In this document: positions 61,490 through 64,000 of the stretch, in pieces
How positions within the stretch are numbered: the stretch's first letter is position 1
How the letters are laid out: each line of letters opens with the position of its first letter
From: Pedococcus aerophilus
GTDB taxonomy: Bacteria; Actinomycetota; Actinomycetes; Actinomycetales; Dermatophilaceae
Length of the DNA stretch: 64,000 nt
Direction: 5' to 3'
Assembly: GCF_039532215.1 (NCBI RefSeq)
Contig: NZ_BAAARN010000001.1
Coordinates: 1,597,942 to 1,661,941, forward strand
The notes under the pieces: generated by a model
Told to the model about the DNA's origin: nothing
Seen by the model: the letters and a program-made list of their open reading frames with translations, nothing else
The model's database searches: none
Program-made: the position numbers and the translations under genes

Positions 61490-61550
61490 CGGGCAGCAAG
61501 GAGGGGTATGCCGCGTGGTCACCACGCGGCATACCCCTCCTTGCTGCCCG
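61490..61550. terminator. Near-perfect 61-base palindrome between convergent genes
   Basis: Arms of 29 bases (61490-61518 and 61522-61550) match without error around a TCA loop. The inner part is GGTATGCCGCG with its complement, the same type as the hairpins at 47371 and 50147. The right arm ends 2 bases before the stop of the next, convergent gene. Confidence 0.9.
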
Positions 61551-61552
61551 GA

Positions 61553-61939
61553 TCAGTCGGCGGTGACGGTGCCCTGGTGGTGGCGCACCTGCCAGCGGCC
61601 GCCCTCGCGAACCCAGACCGAGCTGCGGTGGGCGCGGCGGGTCGGGGTGACCGAGTCGTAGGTGACGAGGACGACGCCCGGCGCCAGGGCCGTGGTCACG
61701 ACGTCGACGGCCTTGATGTCCACCGGGCCGTCGGCTGCCTCGGCCTCCATCATGTCGAGGATCGACTCGCGGTCCCAGACGACACCAGAGGCACCGAACT
61801 CGTGGAAGTCCTTGTGCAGCAACAACATGGCTGAGGTCCGGTCACCGCGCACCGCTCCGTGGAGCAGGGCGAGCTCACAGTCCTTGACGATGTCGCAGTC
61901 GTCCTGCGTGGGCATCTCGGTCGTGGTGGACGTGGGCAC
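61553..61939 (-). CDS. NTF2-like / DUF4440 protein
   Basis: A 128-residue single-domain protein of the SnoaL/DUF4440 fold: CELALLHGAVRGDRTSAMLL, FHEFGASGVVWDRESILDMM and VREGGRWQVRHHQGTVTAD. Such proteins bind small molecules or act in stress and DNA damage; the ligand is not known. The GTG at 61939 comes 1 base after the ku stop, so it may be the second gene of a ku operon. An in-frame ATG lies 8 codons in. Confidence 0.8.
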   Translation of the reverse strand: MPTSTTTEMPTQDDCDIVKDCELALLHGAVRGDRTSAMLLLHKDFHEFGASGVVWDRESILDMMEAEAADGPVDIKAVDVVTTALAPGVVLVTYDSVTPTRRAHRSSVWVREGGRWQVRHHQGTVTAD

Positions 61940-61940
61940 G

Positions 61941-62822
61941 TCAGCTGGCCTTCTTCGCGGTCTTCTTGGCAGCGGCCTTCTTGGTGGTGGCCTTCTTCGC
62001 CGCGGTCTTCTTCGCCGCCGGCTTGTCGTCCGACGTGGACTCGCCGCGCGCGGCCTTGGCCTTGTCGACCGATCGCTTGAGCGCAGCCAGCAGGTCGACG
62101 ACCTCGCCGGACTCGTCCTTGGACTCCTCGGCGACCTGCACCTCGCCGCCCTCGACCTTGGCCTTCACCAGGGACTGGAGCGCGGTGGCGTAGTCGTCCT
62201 CGTAGTCGTCGGGCACGTAGTCACCGGCGAGCTGCTCGATGAGCAGGTCGGCCATCGCCAGCTCCTGCTTGGTGGCCTTGCCGTCGTCGTCGAGGTGCGC
62301 GAAGTCGGGCTTGCGGATCTCGTCCGGCCACAACATCGTCTGCATCACGATGACGCCCTCGCGCACACGCAGGACGGCCATCGTCATCCGGGTGCGGATG
62401 GAGACGGAGACGACCGCCATGCGGTTCTCTTTCTCCAGGGCGTCACGGAGCAGGACGTACGGCTTGGTCGACGCCTTGTCGGGCTCGAGGTAGTAGCACT
62501 TGTCGAGCAGCATCGGGTCGATCTGGTCGGCGGGGACGAACTTCTCGACCGCGATCTCCTTGGAGCTCTTGGACGGCAGGTCCTTGAAGTCCTCGTCGGT
62601 GAGCACGACCATGTCGCCGTCCTCGGTCTCGTACCCCTTGGCGATGTCGTCGTAGGACACGACCTCGCCGTCGATGCTGCAGATCCGCTGGTACTTGATG
62701 CGTCCGCCGTCCTCACGGTGCACCTGGCGGAACTGCACGTCGTGGTTCTCGGTGGCCGAGTAGAGGCGGATCGGCACGTTGACCAACCCGAAGGAGACCG
62801 CGCCCTTCCAGATCGCACGCAT
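61941..62822 (-). CDS. ku: Non-homologous end-joining protein Ku
   Basis: A 293-residue Ku homodimer subunit that rings DNA ends and recruits LigD. It starts MRAIWKGAVSFGLVNVPIRL, with FRQVHREDGGRIKYQRICSI, KCYYLEPDKASTKPYVLLRD and VREGVIVMQTMLWPDEIRKP. The last ~40 residues are a Lys/Ala/Thr tail of KKAT-type units, of the same kind as the acyltransferase at 11155-12627; in Ku such tails aid DNA binding and threading. GAGGAGGG precedes the ATG. The gene diverges from the ligase gene over 75 bases. Confidence 0.96.
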   Translation of the reverse strand: MRAIWKGAVSFGLVNVPIRLYSATENHDVQFRQVHREDGGRIKYQRICSIDGEVVSYDDIAKGYETEDGDMVVLTDEDFKDLPSKSSKEIAVEKFVPADQIDPMLLDKCYYLEPDKASTKPYVLLRDALEKENRMAVVSVSIRTRMTMAVLRVREGVIVMQTMLWPDEIRKPDFAHLDDDGKATKQELAMADLLIEQLAGDYVPDDYEDDYATALQSLVKAKVEGGEVQVAEESKDESGEVVDLLAALKRSVDKAKAARGESTSDDKPAAKKTAAKKATTKKAAAKKTAKKAS

Positions 62823-62897
62823 CGCACACCCTCCTCGTCCCGGGTCGCCTTCCGCGACAGACCCTCCGCGACAAACCCTATGCGTCAGGATGGCCCC

Positions 62898-63860
62898 ATG
62901 CGCCCCATGCTGGCCAGCCCGGCCACCGCGATCCCCCACGGCGAGGGATGGGTCCACGAGGTCAAGTGGGACGGCATGCGGGTCCTCGCCGACATCCGCG
63001 ACGGCCGGCTCACCCTGACCTCGCGCACCGGCAACGACGTCACCGCCAGCTACCCCGAGCTCGCCCCGCTGGCCGACGCCTACGACGACATGCTGCTCGA
63101 CGGTGAGGTGGTGGCCCTCGACGGCGGCCGACCGTCGTTCGGGGCGCTCGCCGAGCGGATGCACGTGAGGGACCGCCGCAAGGCGGAGCGGCTGGCCTCG
63201 GTGCGACCGGCGACGCTCATGGTGTTCGACCTGCTGCGTCTCTACGGTTCCGACCTCACCTCCCAGCCGTTGTCCGCACGCCGCGAGCTGCTCGAACGGC
63301 TCGACCTCAAGGGCCGGCACTGGCAGGTCCCGCCGGTGTACGACGACGGCGAGGAGCTCTTCTCCGCGACCCTCGAGCAAGGGCTCGAGGGGGTCGTGAG
63401 CAAGCGGCTCTCCGCGCCATACCTGCCCGGTCGTCGCTCCACCGACTGGCTGAAGTCGCCCCACAAGCTCACCGTCTCGGCCGTCGTCGGCGGGTGGCGT
63501 CCGGAGGTGGGGACCACCGACCGTCTCGGGGCGGTGCTGCTGGGGGTGCCCTCCCCGCAGGGTTGGCGGTATGCCGGGCGGATGGGTTCGGGGATCGCCG
63601 GCAAGGCCCAGCGGCAGCTGGCAGAGCTGCTCCTGCCGCTGGGGCGCGGCACGTCGCCCTTCGTCACGGAGGTGCCGCGCATCGATGCCGACGGGGCGTT
63701 CTGGGTGGAGCCCCGCCTCGTCGTCGAGGCCCGCACGCTCGAGGTGACCAAGGACGGGCGGCTGCGCCAGCCGGCCTACCTCGGGGTACGCACCGACCTG
63801 ACGCCGCAGGACCTGTTGGGCGAGGTCGGGCCCGTCGAAGGAGGTGCCGACGATGAGTGA
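62898..63860 (+). CDS. ATP-dependent DNA ligase, LigD-type ligase domain protein
   Basis: A 320-residue stand-alone ligase that seals ends bound by Ku. The adenylated lysine is K23 in VHEVKWDGMRVLADI (motif I). MLLDGEVVALDGGRPSFGAL (motif III), EGVVSKRLSAPYLPGRRSTD (motif IV) and WLKSPHKLTVSAVVGGW (motif V) follow, and then the OB domain. In many bacteria this domain is part of one LigD polypeptide with polymerase and nuclease parts; here the polymerase is a separate reading frame starting 8 bases before this stop. ATG 62898 has AGGA upstream; an ATG at 62880 in frame is possible. Confidence 0.93.
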   Translation: MRPMLASPATAIPHGEGWVHEVKWDGMRVLADIRDGRLTLTSRTGNDVTASYPELAPLADAYDDMLLDGEVVALDGGRPSFGALAERMHVRDRRKAERLASVRPATLMVFDLLRLYGSDLTSQPLSARRELLERLDLKGRHWQVPPVYDDGEELFSATLEQGLEGVVSKRLSAPYLPGRRSTDWLKSPHKLTVSAVVGGWRPEVGTTDRLGAVLLGVPSPQGWRYAGRMGSGIAGKAQRQLAELLLPLGRGTSPFVTEVPRIDADGAFWVEPRLVVEARTLEVTKDGRLRQPAYLGVRTDLTPQDLLGEVGPVEGGADDE

Positions 63861-64000
63861 GACCACGTCGGTGGTCGTCGAGGGTCGCAAGCTCAAGCTC
63901 AGCAGCCTCGACAAGCTGCTCTTCCCCTCCACCGAGACGACCAAGGGCGAGGTGCTCAACTACTACGCCCAGGTGGCCGAGGTCCTGCTCCCCCACCTGG
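63853..64000 (+). CDS. LigD-type NHEJ polymerase/primase domain protein, N-terminal part (runs off the window)
   Basis: The first 49 residues, MSETTSVVVEGRKLKLSSLD then KLLFPSTETTKGEVLNYYAQ, match the start of the LigD polymerase (eukaryotic-type primase) domain, which fills gaps at broken ends. The ATG is inside ATGAGTGA, 8 bases overlapping the ligase gene, so it is translationally coupled. The rest is not in the window, so whether a nuclease domain follows is unknown. Confidence 0.85.
   Translation, partial: MSETTSVVVEGRKLKLSSLDKLLFPSTETTKGEVLNYYAQVAEVLLPHL

Noticed and set aside
1-64000. tRNA, rRNA, riboswitch, prophage and insertion-sequence signals.
   Set aside because: No cloverleaf-like or rRNA sequence, transposase, integrase or terminal inverted repeats were recognised by reading; the gaps between genes are nearly all under 300 bases.

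Overview
The window is a dense, very GC-rich bacterial segment. Codons end almost always in G or C, GTG and TTG starts are common, and many genes overlap by 4 bases. I infer an actinobacterium. The evidence is a HemA-HemC-HemD-HemB operon headed by Rex, a BldN/RsbN-type sigma/anti-sigma pair, the 32-residue ribosomal protein bS22, a BldC-like helix-turn-helix protein, ClpC, DisA and an NHEJ cluster. A Micrococcales/Intrasporangiaceae-like host is my best guess but is not proven here. I see no rRNA, tRNA, CRISPR array, insertion sequence or prophage, and nothing with foreign base composition.

Layout. 1-2.5 kb: a sugar-use locus (PfkB kinase diverging from a DeoR regulator and a GH4 phosphoglycosidase). 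2.5-8.4 kb: the rex-hemA-hemC-hemD-hemB operon, whose promoter is overlapped by a Rex site. 8.4-11.1 kb: a glutaredoxin-like protein, then a BldN-like ECF sigma factor and its membrane anti-sigma factor. 11.1-22.9 kb: an acyltransferase, an epimerase, bS22, a large secreted M36 metalloprotease, a BldC-like HTH protein, an AcuC-type deacetylase, a TrkA potassium-channel subunit, two acetyltransferases, ProC and proline dehydrogenase. 22.9-31.2 kb: two tandem paralogous secreted propeller/LamG proteins, an ABC-2 exporter and an M15 peptidase. 31.2-35.8 kb: TetR, a sugar-phosphate isomerase-like protein, Ppx/GppA, a membrane protein, a Cys-rich YkgJ-like protein and a methyltransferase. 35.8-41.2 kb: radA, disA, mutY, an MFS transporter and an ArgA-like acetyltransferase. 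41.2-50.7 kb: an LCP-family lipoprotein, an LVIVD-repeat protein diverging from a DUF305 lipoprotein, a DUF4394/ECF sigma/RskA-like operon, ClpC and a small RHH-like protein. 50.7-57.4 kb: PaaK diverging from a trypsin-like protease and a MoxR-DUF58-VWA-VWA operon. 57.4-64 kb: a CGNR regulator diverging from a secreted protein, a Nei glycosylase, a second ABC-2 exporter, and ku/ligase/polymerase NHEJ genes.

Gene order from Ppx through ProC, the BldC-like HTH protein, bS22, the epimerase, the acyltransferase and glutaredoxin to HemA-C-D-B matches what I recall of Mycobacterium tuberculosis Rv0496-Rv0512. The rex-hem/bldN/rsbN neighbourhood matches what I recall of Streptomyces SCO3317-3324. 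Against that background the M36 protease, the tandem LamG paralogs and several small secreted proteins look like lineage-specific insertions.

The strongest pattern across the window is a promoter/start arrangement. At least thirteen genes have a TANNNT -10 hexamer ending exactly 6 or 7 bases before ATG or GTG, with no Shine-Dalgarno sequence, as expected for leaderless mRNAs. This pattern fixes several start codons.
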